Shown here: piece after piece, positions 1 to 5,755 of the stretch | How positions within the stretch are numbered: the stretch's first letter is position 1 | Layout: every line of letters begins with the position of its first letter | Assembly (NCBI GenBank): GCA_003551485.1 | Contig: PUMS01000140.1 | Span: forward strand, 1-5,755 | Length of the DNA: 5,755 nucleotides | Reading direction: 5' to 3' | From: Phycisphaeraceae bacterium | GTDB taxonomy: Bacteria; Planctomycetota; Phycisphaerae; Phycisphaerales; Phycisphaeraceae | Made by a program: the position numbers and the translations under genes | Notes under the pieces: model-generated | What the model was told of the DNA's origin: nothing | The model's database searches: none | The model's input: only the letters and a program-made list of their open reading frames with translations

Positions 1-641
1 CCCGCCTGCACGCCCCCTTCGACGGCCTGATCAGCGCCCGGATGGTCGATCCGGGCAGCTACGTGAGCATCGGCGACGTGCTGGCCACGCTCTACCAGGT
101 GGACCCGCTGGAGATCAGCTTCGGTGTGCCCGAGCGTCACATCGGACGCGTCCGCCCGGAACAGACGGTCCAGGTGCTGGTCGCGGCCTACCCGCAGCAG
201 CCGTTCGAAGGTCAGGTGCGCTACGTCAGCCCGTCGATCGACCAGGCCACGCGCACCTTCGAGGTGCGCGCCCGCGTGGCCAACCCCGACCACCAGCTCA
301 AGCCCGGCGGCTTCGCCGCCGCCGCGGTGGTCATCGCCACGCTGCAAGACCGCCCGGTCATCCCCGAAGAAGCCCTGGTGGCCACGCGCGAAGGCTACGT
401 GGTGTTCACCGTCGAGCCCGGCCAAGCCCAAACGCCCACCGTGCGGATGCAGCCGGTGAGGCTTGGCCTGCGCCAGCAGGGCCTGGTCGAGATCACCGAA
501 GGCCTCGAGCCCGGCCAGCGCATCGTCCGCTTCGGGCACATGCAGCTCGATGAGGGTGATGCGGTGCGCATTGTTGAAGACCACGGCCCCGGCTGGCTCG
601 AGGCCCTCACCCGCCCCGCCATCGAGCCGCCCCAGCGCTGA
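1..641 (+). CDS. RND efflux periplasmic adaptor (membrane fusion protein), 3' part only
   Basis: This is the C-terminal 212 residues of an HlyD/AcrA-like adaptor, which bridges an inner-membrane RND pump to an outer-membrane channel in the periplasm. The frame is open from base 3 with no start in view, so the gene begins upstream. The ATG at 42 lies inside the conserved lipoyl/barrel-sandwich half and is not the true start. Visible in order: the second lipoyl half-motif (HAPFDGLISARMVDPGSYV, about bases 9-65), the beta-barrel entry with the usual LYQVDPLEISFGVPE, a beta-barrel with the typical 'SPSIDQATRTFEVRA' and 'LKPGGFAAAAVVI' segments, and a membrane-proximal domain ending in GLEPGQRIV. 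The missing part should hold the signal or lipid anchor, the alpha-hairpin and the first lipoyl half. The permease follows after 42 bases, which makes this its cognate adaptor. The family call is secure. The substrate cannot be read from this fragment. Confidence 0.95.
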   Translation, partial: RLHAPFDGLISARMVDPGSYVSIGDVLATLYQVDPLEISFGVPERHIGRVRPEQTVQVLVAAYPQQPFEGQVRYVSPSIDQATRTFEVRARVANPDHQLKPGGFAAAAVVIATLQDRPVIPEEALVATREGYVVFTVEPGQAQTPTVRMQPVRLGLRQQGLVEITEGLEPGQRIVRFGHMQLDEGDAVRIVEDHGPGWLEALTRPAIEPPQR

Positions 642-669
642 GCCCGCTTCAGGCTTCCCCCCGCTCCAC

Positions 670-674
670 AGGAA
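670..674 (+). promoter_or_regulatory. Shine-Dalgarno for the RND permease
   Basis: AGGAA lies 9 bases before the ATG at 684. It supports that start over the nearby out-of-frame ATG at 676. The encoded N-terminus (MIWNFFIRRPVLA) is the usual RND start, with the short cytoplasmic helix before TM1. Confidence 0.6.
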
Positions 675-683
675 CATGCGGCC

Positions 684-3600
684 ATGATCTGGAACTTCTT
701 CATTCGCCGACCCGTGCTGGCGATCGTCATCTTCGTGATCCTGGGCATCTTCGGTGTCTGGGGCTTTCTGAACATGCCGGTGCAGGAACAGCCCGACATC
801 GACTTTCCCGTGGTCACGGTGAACGTCGTGCTGACCGGTGCTGCGCCGGAGGTGATCGAGACGGAAGTGCTCGATCCGCTGGAGGAGGAGATCAACGCCA
901 TCGAGGGGCTCAAGACGCTGACCTCGACGGCGCGCCAGGATGTGGGCAACGTCATGGCCGAGTTCGAGCTGTGGCGTGACGTGGACGTGGCCGCCCAGGA
1001 CGTGCGCGACGCCGTCGAGCGCGCCCGCCGCCGCCTGCCCGATGAGGCCGAATCGCCCATCGTGCAGAAGTTGGACCTCGGGGCCCAGGCCATCATGTGG
1101 GTCACGCTCACCGGCGATCAGCGCTGGGATGAACAGCGCCTGACCGACTACGCCGAGAACACGCTCAAGCAGTATCTCGAGACGCTTCGCGGCGTCGGCC
1201 GCATCCAGGTCGGCGGCGCGCGGCAGCCGGCGGTGCGCATCCGCGTGGACCCCGAGCGCCTCGCCGCCCACCAGGTGACGATGGATGAGGTGGTCGACAC
1301 CATCCAGCGCAACAACCTCGATGCGCCGGTGGGCCGGCTCGAGGGCCAGAAGCGCGAGCTGCTGATCCGCTCGCTGAGCCGGTTCTCCGATGCCGCCCCG
1401 TTCAACGACCTGATCATTACCTACCGAAACGGTGCGCCGGTGCGCATCGGCGACGTGGCCGAAGCGGTCGATGACGTCGAGGATGACCGCCGCCTCGCCC
1501 GCGTCTCGGGCGAGATCGCCGTGGGCATGGGCATCGTCAAGCAGACCGGGGCCAACACCGTGGCGCTGGCCCGGTCGGTCCGCGCGCGGCTGGCGGAGTT
1601 GCAGGAAACCTTCCCGCCCGGGCTCGAATACCGCATCGCCGCCGACCAGTCCGAGTTCGTCCAGGAGAGCATCACCGACCTTCAGTTGACGGTGCTGATC
1701 GCCGCGAGCCTGGTGGTGATCGTGGTGCTGGGCTTTCTGCGTTCGGGCCGCGGCACCGTGGTGGTGGCCCTGGCAATTCCCACCTCGCTGCTGATTGGCC
1801 TGGCGGTGATTCACACGCTGGGCTTCTCGATCAACGTGCTGACGATGCTGGGGCTGATCCTGGTCATCGGCATCGTGGTCGACGATGCGATCGTGGTACT
1901 GGAGCGGACCTATGCCCACCTGGAGCGCGGCGCGGAGCCGAAGGCGGCGGCGCGGGTGGGCACCACCGAAGTGGCCTTCCCCGCCGTGGCCAACTCCCTG
2001 GCCCTGGGCGCGGTGTTCATCCCGGTGGCGTTCACCGGCGGCATCATCGGGCGGTTCTTCTTCGAGTTCGGCATCACGGTGGCGGCGACGGTGTTCGCCT
2101 CGACGCTGGTGGCACTGACGCTCAGTCCGATGCTCTGCTCGCGGCTGCTTCGGCCGCCGGGTGAGCACGGTTGGCTGTTCCGCATGTCCGAACGGCACCT
2201 CAAGGCACTGGAGCGTGCCTACGCCTGGCTGCTTCGCGGGGCGCTGCAATGCCGCGGGCTGACGGTGGCGGTGGGCCTGGGCGCGTTCGCCCTGGGCATG
2301 CTGGCCTTGAGCGATTCCACGCGCGAGTTTGCCCCCGATGAGGACCGGGCACGGTTGATGATCATCTTCGAAGCCCCGCGCGGCAGCACGCTGGCCGAGA
2401 CCGACCGCTTCGCCCGCAAGATCGAGGCCATCCTGGCCGAAACGCCCGAGGTCGAGGGCCAGTTCCTGGCCATCGGCCTTGGCCGCGGCGGGCCCGGCTC
2501 GCCCAGCAGCGGCATGGCCTTCGTCACCCTCACGCCACGCCAGACGCGCGAGAAACACCAGAGCGAGGTGATGCAGCACCTGCGCCAGCGCCTCGGTGGC
2601 CTGCCAGACGGCCGTGCCTTCGTCCGCGAGCTGACCCCCGGCGGCATGGGCGGCGCGCCCATCGAGGTGGTCATCCGCAACCCGGACCTCGAGCAGCTCG
2701 CCCAGCAGCAGGCCGACGTGATGGAGTGGATGCGCCGGCAGCCGCAGTTCGTCGGCGTGCGGACCAACCTCGAGCTCGACAGCCCGCAACTGGACTTCAT
2801 CCCCGACCGCGAGCGCCTCGCGGAGATGGGCATCGCCGCGGCCGACGTCAACCGGGCCAAGCGCCTGCTCTTCGGAAACGTCGAGGTCTCACAGATCGAA
2901 CGCCATGCCCAGCGCTACCCCGTGGTGATGGACATCGCCGGCCGCGGCAAGCTGACACCGGATGTGCTGGCCAACATCTACGTGCGAAGCCGCGGGGGCG
3001 AACTGGTGCCGATGGAGAACCTGGGCAGGACCGTCGAAAGCATCGGCCCCAACGAGATCAACCGCTACAACCGGCTGCGCGCGGCGACGATCTCGGCCTC
3101 GACCCCGCCGGGCGTGCCCCTGGGTGATGCCGTCGATCACCTCGAGGCCCACCTGACGGCCACGCTGCCGCCGGGCACCGACTATCAGCTCGCGGGCATG
3201 TCGGAGGTCTTCGCCGAATCGTTCTACTACCTGACGATCACCATCATCCTCGCGGTGCTGTTCATCTACCTGGTGCTGGCGGCGCAGTTCGAATCGTTCT
3301 TCTACCCGCTGACGATCATGCTGGCACTGCCGCTGGCGACGATCGGCGCCTTCGGGTCGCTGTGGCTGCTGGGCATGCCGATCAACATCTATGCCTTCAT
3401 CGGGATGATCATGCTCATGGGCCTGGTGTCGAAGAACTCGATCCTGCTGATCGACTACACCAACGTGCTGGTCCGCCGCGGCCGCACAGTGATGGATGCG
3501 GCCTACGAGGCGGCGCGCGAGCGCTTCCGACCGGTGATGATGACCGCATGTTCGACGATCCTGGGTATGACGCCCATCGCGCTGGGCCTGGGCGCCGGCG

Positions 3601-3788
3601 GCGAGTCCCGTGCCCCGCTGGGCATCAGCGTCGCCGCCGGGCTGATCACGGCCACAGCGCTGACGCTGGTGGTCATCCCCGTGGCCTACACGCTGATGGA
3701 CCGCGTGCAGCAGTTCGTGCTGCGGGCGCTCAGTGGCGGTGGTGCATCAGCCGCGGAGCCGCAACCGGCGATGGGAGCCACCGCATGA
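684..3788 (+). CDS. HAE1-type RND efflux permease (AcrB/MexB-like)
   Basis: This is a full-length 1034-aa RND transporter (AcrB is about 1049). It would be a trimeric, proton-driven inner-membrane pump exporting from the periplasm or membrane through the adaptor and an outer-membrane channel. TM1 is about residues 10-29. A large periplasmic porter/docking loop with QPDIDFPVV follows, then TM2-6 from about 333. TM7 is about 526-543, then the second periplasmic loop, TM8 from about 849, and TM12 about 980-1005. Proton-relay residues are present: D400 and D401 in TM4 (GIVVDDAIVVLE), K917 in TM10 (GLVSKNSILLIDY), and R947 and T954 in TM11 (RFRPVMMT). These match AcrB D407/D408, K940, R971 and T978. 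The paired Asp separates it from heavy-metal HME pumps such as CusA. It follows the adaptor by 42 bases and overlaps the next gene by 4. It appears intact and functional. Substrates could be drugs, lipids or other hydrophobics, and none can be named. Confidence 0.96.
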   Translation: MIWNFFIRRPVLAIVIFVILGIFGVWGFLNMPVQEQPDIDFPVVTVNVVLTGAAPEVIETEVLDPLEEEINAIEGLKTLTSTARQDVGNVMAEFELWRDVDVAAQDVRDAVERARRRLPDEAESPIVQKLDLGAQAIMWVTLTGDQRWDEQRLTDYAENTLKQYLETLRGVGRIQVGGARQPAVRIRVDPERLAAHQVTMDEVVDTIQRNNLDAPVGRLEGQKRELLIRSLSRFSDAAPFNDLIITYRNGAPVRIGDVAEAVDDVEDDRRLARVSGEIAVGMGIVKQTGANTVALARSVRARLAELQETFPPGLEYRIAADQSEFVQESITDLQLTVLIAASLVVIVVLGFLRSGRGTVVVALAIPTSLLIGLAVIHTLGFSINVLTMLGLILVIGIVVDDAIVVLERTYAHLERGAEPKAAARVGTTEVAFPAVANSLALGAVFIPVAFTGGIIGRFFFEFGITVAATVFASTLVALTLSPMLCSRLLRPPGEHGWLFRMSERHLKALERAYAWLLRGALQCRGLTVAVGLGAFALGMLALSDSTREFAPDEDRARLMIIFEAPRGSTLAETDRFARKIEAILAETPEVEGQFLAIGLGRGGPGSPSSGMAFVTLTPRQTREKHQSEVMQHLRQRLGGLPDGRAFVRELTPGGMGGAPIEVVIRNPDLEQLAQQQADVMEWMRRQPQFVGVRTNLELDSPQLDFIPDRERLAEMGIAAADVNRAKRLLFGNVEVSQIERHAQRYPVVMDIAGRGKLTPDVLANIYVRSRGGELVPMENLGRTVESIGPNEINRYNRLRAATISASTPPGVPLGDAVDHLEAHLTATLPPGTDYQLAGMSEVFAESFYYLTITIILAVLFIYLVLAAQFESFFYPLTIMLALPLATIGAFGSLWLLGMPINIYAFIGMIMLMGLVSKNSILLIDYTNVLVRRGRTVMDAAYEAARERFRPVMMTACSTILGMTPIALGLGAGGESRAPLGISVAAGLITATALTLVVIPVAYTLMDRVQQFVLRALSGGGASAAEPQPAMGATA
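3773..3777 (+). promoter_or_regulatory. Shine-Dalgarno inside the permease 3' end for the PII-like gene
   Basis: GGGAG lies 7 bases before the ATG at 3785, inside the last codons of the permease. Together with the ATGA stop/start overlap, it fixes the start of the small gene at 3785. The frame stays open upstream to 3362, but that stretch is only the shadow of the permease. The layout suggests translational coupling. Confidence 0.6.
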
Positions 3789-4087
3789 AGCTGGTGCAGA
3801 TCATGTTCCATTTCGAGTACGCCGATGCCATCGAGCGGATCGTGGACAGCCACGGCATCGCCGAGTACGCGCGCTACCCGATGATCGAGGTCCGCGACCT
3901 CGATGGCAAGCACTTCGGCACGCAGGTCCACCCCGGCAGCGGCACGGTGATGCAGGCCGTGGTGGGCGATGACCGCGTCGACGCCCTTCTGGCCGACCTG
4001 GCCACCTTCCGCGAGCAGAAGCCCGCCCACCGCCACCTCCAGGCCCTGGTCATGCCCATCGAACGCCGGTTGCATGAGGAGTTGTAG
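3785..4087 (+). CDS. PII-like (GlnB superfamily-type) small protein coupled to the RND pump
   Basis: A 100-aa soluble protein with no signal peptide or membrane segment, so cytoplasmic. The pattern suggests the ferredoxin-like beta-alpha-beta fold of PII proteins: strand MKLVQIMFHF (1-10), helix from about 13 to 23, strand about 31-38, a short loop in the T-loop position (RDLDGKHFGTQVHPGSGT, 37-54), strand VMQAVVG (55-61), helix about 63-77 (DRVDALLADLATF) and a last strand LQALVMPIERR (85-95). Length is near the usual ~110 of PII. I see neither the PII uridylylation Tyr context nor the TGKxGDGKIF B-loop, so canonical ATP/2-oxoglutarate sensing cannot be assumed. Seven His (9, 23, 43, 49, 82, 84, 97) make metal binding conceivable. 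Divergent PII-like groups, including one called PII-NG, are known beside RND metal-efflux genes. The ATGA overlap implies a role tied to the pump. Assignment rests on pattern only. Confidence 0.72.
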   Translation: MKLVQIMFHFEYADAIERIVDSHGIAEYARYPMIEVRDLDGKHFGTQVHPGSGTVMQAVVGDDRVDALLADLATFREQKPAHRHLQALVMPIERRLHEEL

Positions 4088-4105
4088 AGCGAAGCGGGGC
4101 CCACC
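4085..4105 (+). repeat. Dispersed-type repeat, copy 1 (short form)
   Basis: It begins TAGAGCGAAG and ends GCCCACC, sharing both ends with copies at 4151-4180 and 4330-4359 but about 9 bases shorter between them. Its first three bases are the TAG stop of the PII-like gene. It runs straight into a perfect 10-base palindrome, CCACCGGTGG (4101-4110). Confidence 0.5.
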
Positions 4106-4119
4106 GGTGGCTTTCCCGC
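4094..4119 (+). other. Hairpin just after the PII-like stop codon
   Basis: GCGGG (4094-4098) pairs with CCCGC (4115-4119), and inside it GCC (4099-4101) pairs with GGC (4109-4111). A three-base TTT bulge and a seven-base loop remain. It starts 7 bases after the stop and could protect the operon's mRNA 3' end or assist termination. No T-run follows, so it is not a standard intrinsic terminator. Confidence 0.4.
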
Positions 4120-4137
4120 CAGTGCGCCCGAGGGAGC

Positions 4138-4153
4138 AGCTCATAGCTCATAG
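4138..4153 (+). repeat. Tandem 7-base repeat (AGCTCAT x2.3)
   Basis: AGCTCAT occurs twice in direct tandem followed by AG. The array runs into the start of repeat copy 2 at 4151 (the last T of the second unit is the T of TAGAGCGA). It could be replication slippage or a small duplication at the repeat boundary. Confidence 0.55.
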
Positions 4154-4180
4154 AGCGAGGCTTTGCGGGCGAAGCCCACC
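4151..4180 (+). repeat. Dispersed-type palindromic repeat, copy 2
   Basis: A 30-base unit beginning TAGAGCGAGG and ending CCCACC. It matches the inverted copy at 4330-4359 at 24 of 30 positions without gaps, by hand alignment. Inside is a hairpin: GGCTTTG (4159-4165), loop CGGG, CGAAGCC (4170-4176), with one T-G wobble. Unlike copy 3 it lacks the matching GGTGGG left arm. Confidence 0.65.
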
Positions 4181-4329
4181 ACTCACGCTCCCACAAATCA
4201 TTGCTCGCCGTAACCTCCAGACAACGTCACGAGCAGCGACACCTCGCCTCGACCGGCCGCCCCTGCTCTCTTTGTGCGCCCAGGAGCACCCTCCACAACC
4301 CGCAATTGCCCCACGCCACACCCGGCATC

Positions 4330-4370
4330 GGTGGGTTTCACTCGGAAGACCTCGCTCTACCCACCCTACG
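4330..4370 (-). repeat. Dispersed-type palindromic repeat, copy 3 (inverted, most complete)
   Basis: Read on the minus strand it starts CGTAGGGTGGGTAGAGCGAG and ends GTGAAACCCACC. The 7-base arms GGTGGGT (4330-4336) and ACCCACC (4359-4365) are perfect inverted repeats. The core 4330-4359 aligns with copy 2 at 24 of 30 bases. A second small palindrome, CTACG-G-CGTAG (4366-4376), abuts it. The GTAGGGTGGGT...ACCCACC form resembles intergenic dispersed repeats I recall from many bacterial genomes. This is from memory and not checked. Confidence 0.7.
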
Positions 4371-4530
4371 GCGTAGTCCCTTCCCGCGGCGATCTTCACC
4401 GCTCACCCGTCTTCTCGAAGGGCCGGATTGTCCTCTCGGCGATGCATAAACCCATCCGCAGCGCCGTTTGGCCGGAAGGCACCGTGCGCGCCCGCTGCGC
4501 GTGCGAAGGGGGCGGACTGACCACAAGATT

Positions 4531-4545
4531 CTCCTATTAAAGGAG
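4531..4545 (+). promoter_or_regulatory. Strong Shine-Dalgarno inside a small inverted repeat
   Basis: AAAGGAG (4539-4545) lies 6 bases before the ATG at 4552, a near-ideal ribosome binding site that fixes the start. The AGGAG is preceded by its exact complement CTCCT (4531-4535) across an ATTAA loop. In RNA this could form a 5-bp hairpin hiding the site. The stem is short, so a regulatory effect is only possible. Confidence 0.6.
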
Positions 4546-4551
4546 TTACAC

Positions 4552-5755
4552 ATGAGACTCGCAGCCCCCGCCACCCTCGCGCTGGCGGTCGTGGCCCTCG
4601 CCCTGCCCCCCATGCACGCCGGGCAGATTGAGTGGGCCCAGCCCATCGACGGTTTCACCGAACCGCAGGCGGGGGAGCATCCGCGGATCATCTTCCGAAA
4701 GGATGACCTGCCCGAAATCCGCCGCCGCGCCCAGACTGAACAGGGCCAGGTCGTCCTCGACCGCGCCCGGCAGATGCTCGAGCGGCGCTACACCAACTGG
4801 AACGCCGCGGCCTATGCCTTCCTGTACCTGGTCACCGAGGATCAGGACTACGCCGACAAGGCCAAACAGGCGGCCCGGGATGTGATCCGCGGCCGACCCG
4901 ATCCCGATGAGCGCTACACCTGGCCCGGCCGGGACCAGTCGCGGGCCGGCCCGATCATGGCCGCCCTGGCGCTGGCCTACGACATGGCCTACGACGGCTG
5001 GGATGAGGACTTCCGACGCGAGGTGGCCGACGCCATCCTGAGCAACGAGTTCACCCGCCAGATCGCCCACGAACCGGACCTGGAGCCCGGTGCCTACCGC
5101 TGGGGCGCCCAGGCCGGCGGTCTGGGCCTGGCGCTTCTGGCCCTGCGGGGCGACCCGGAAGCCGACGATGAGCGCATCGATGAACTGTCCCCCCGAGTGC
5201 TCGATCACATCCGCCGCGAGATCGAGGAAGGCTTCAGCGAGCGCGGCTACTACTGGGATGGCCACCACCCCGGCCGTTTCTCTGGCAACAAGGGCATCAT
5301 CCCGTTCATTCAGGCCTACCGCAATGCCGCCGGCTACGACCTGGCCCCGGCCGACACCAATGTCCACTGGATAAGCACGAAGTGGATCTACGAGCTGGTC
5401 CGCTTCGGTCGCGATGCCGACGGGGCGAGCAGCATCCTTCGCGGCAGGTACTTGCATGACCCGCCCCCTAACCCGCGGGAGCTTTCGCGCCTGGGCAAAT
5501 TCGCCCTGGGCTTCGGCATCGTGCCCGAGCGGCACAAGGCCGAGATGCTCTGGGTGTTCAACCACATCGTCCGCCGCGATGAGACCGACTACGACATCAA
5601 TGAGTACCCCCACTTCGCCGCGTGGGTGATGGCCAACTGGCCCTTCGACATCGAGCCGCGCAACCCCCGCGAGACGATGCCCCGCATCCTGCGCGACACC
5701 GAATCCGGCTACTTCGTCTTCCGCAGCGACTGGACGGGCGAGGCCGACGACATGA
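4552..5755 (+). CDS. Secreted heparinase II/III-like (polysaccharide lyase-type) protein, 3' end missing
   Basis: The first 401 residues of an exported protein; the frame is still open at the window edge. Residues 1-23 form a Sec signal peptide (MRLAAPATLALAVVALAL, then PPMHA with likely cleavage after A23). HPRIIFRKDDLPEIRRRA (43-60) is the typical entry to heparinase II/III- and alginate-lyase-like proteins. Next comes a helical region as expected for an (alpha/alpha) toroid, with NWN (82-84), a YRWGAQAGGLGLALLAL helix (182-198), the aromatic GYYWDGHHPGRF (232-243) and IIPFIQAYRNAAGYDL. At 386-395, GYFVFRSDWT looks like the first strand of the C-terminal beta-sandwich. Such enzymes cleave acidic polysaccharides by beta-elimination in the periplasm or outside the cell. 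Family members usually run about 600-800 residues, so perhaps half is missing. The Asn-His pair common in the toroid of characterised lyases is not obvious, so neither substrate nor activity is assigned. It has its own strong RBS after a 464-base gap, so is probably transcribed separately. Confidence 0.75.
   Translation, partial: MRLAAPATLALAVVALALPPMHAGQIEWAQPIDGFTEPQAGEHPRIIFRKDDLPEIRRRAQTEQGQVVLDRARQMLERRYTNWNAAAYAFLYLVTEDQDYADKAKQAARDVIRGRPDPDERYTWPGRDQSRAGPIMAALALAYDMAYDGWDEDFRREVADAILSNEFTRQIAHEPDLEPGAYRWGAQAGGLGLALLALRGDPEADDERIDELSPRVLDHIRREIEEGFSERGYYWDGHHPGRFSGNKGIIPFIQAYRNAAGYDLAPADTNVHWISTKWIYELVRFGRDADGASSILRGRYLHDPPPNPRELSRLGKFALGFGIVPERHKAEMLWVFNHIVRRDETDYDINEYPHFAAWVMANWPFDIEPRNPRETMPRILRDTESGYFVFRSDWTGEADDM

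Larger units (their letters stand above)
4088..4551 (+). other. 464-base intergenic region with repeats, no credible gene
   Basis: Between the PII-like gene and the lyase-like gene I find no ORF with a convincing ribosome binding site or protein-like composition. The frames open here give low-complexity Arg/Ser/Pro-rich peptides typical of GC-rich non-coding DNA. The first 290 bases hold three related short repeats, a tandem 7-mer and hairpins, annotated separately. The remainder (about 4377-4530) shows nothing I can name. A promoter for the downstream gene should lie here, but no convincing -35/-10 pair is visible. Confidence 0.8.

Noticed and set aside
395..1111. 238-codon open frame on the minus strand
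   Set aside because: It spans the adaptor/permease junction antisense to two clear genes. Its Ser/Arg/Thr-rich product has no recognisable domain.
2219..2860. 213-codon open frame on the minus strand
   Set aside because: It is antisense to conserved permease sequence, and its Arg/Ser/Pro-rich translation is typical of a shadow frame.
3362..3784. Possible upstream extension of the PII-like gene to an ATG at 3362
   Set aside because: The added 141 residues are an alternate reading of conserved permease TM sequence and have no family match. ATG 3785 has an RBS and matches the usual PII-like start.
4094..4180. Intrinsic terminator for the efflux operon
   Set aside because: Both hairpins here (4094-4119 and 4159-4176) lack a following T-run, so only a weaker structural call is justified.
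4428..4450. TTGTCC ... CATAAA as a sigma-70 promoter
   Set aside because: The spacer is only 11 bases, far from the usual 16-18, so the pair is not credible.
4201..4540. Small plus-strand open frames in the intergenic region
   Set aside because: They have no ribosome binding site or domain, overlap the repeats, and overlap each other in different frames.
4535..4540. TATTAA as a -10 promoter element
   Set aside because: It overlaps the Shine-Dalgarno and would put the transcript start at or past the start codon. There is no -35 box at the right distance.
4546..5613. 355-codon open frame on the minus strand
   Set aside because: It lies wholly opposite the lyase-like gene, which has a strong RBS, a signal peptide and family motifs. 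The minus-strand product looks like a low-complexity Val/Gly/Ala shadow, common in GC-rich DNA.

Overview
This is a GC-rich window (roughly two-thirds G+C by eye) from a Gram-negative bacterium. It carries a tripartite-efflux inner-membrane pump with its periplasmic adaptor, and a secreted protein with a Sec-type signal peptide. The taxon cannot be fixed from this much sequence. The proteins and the intergenic repeats would fit a GC-rich gammaproteobacterium or a planctomycete, and I do not choose between them.

Positions 1-4087 look like one plus-strand operon. It opens inside an RND periplasmic adaptor (membrane fusion protein) that ends at 641. After 42 bases comes a full-length HAE1-type RND permease (684-3788, 1034 aa). 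The permease stop overlaps the start of a 100-aa protein (3785-4087) in an ATGA junction. That small protein looks like a divergent member of the PII (GlnB-like) superfamily. The adaptor and permease would form the pump with an outer-membrane channel that is not in the window. The coupled PII-like protein is the natural candidate for a pump sensor or regulator, which is the most interesting functional hypothesis here.

Positions 4088-4551 hold no credible gene. This spacer contains three related copies of a short dispersed-type repeat (TAGAGCGA...CCCACC), two on the plus strand and one inverted, plus hairpins and a 7-base tandem repeat. The first copy begins exactly on the stop codon of the PII-like gene.

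From 4552 to the window edge runs a separate gene for an exported protein. It resembles the heparinase II/III / alginate-lyase-like (alpha/alpha toroid) superfamily and is cut off as the C-terminal beta domain begins. Its strong Shine-Dalgarno sequence forms one arm of a small inverted repeat. Nothing in the sequence links this gene functionally to the efflux operon.
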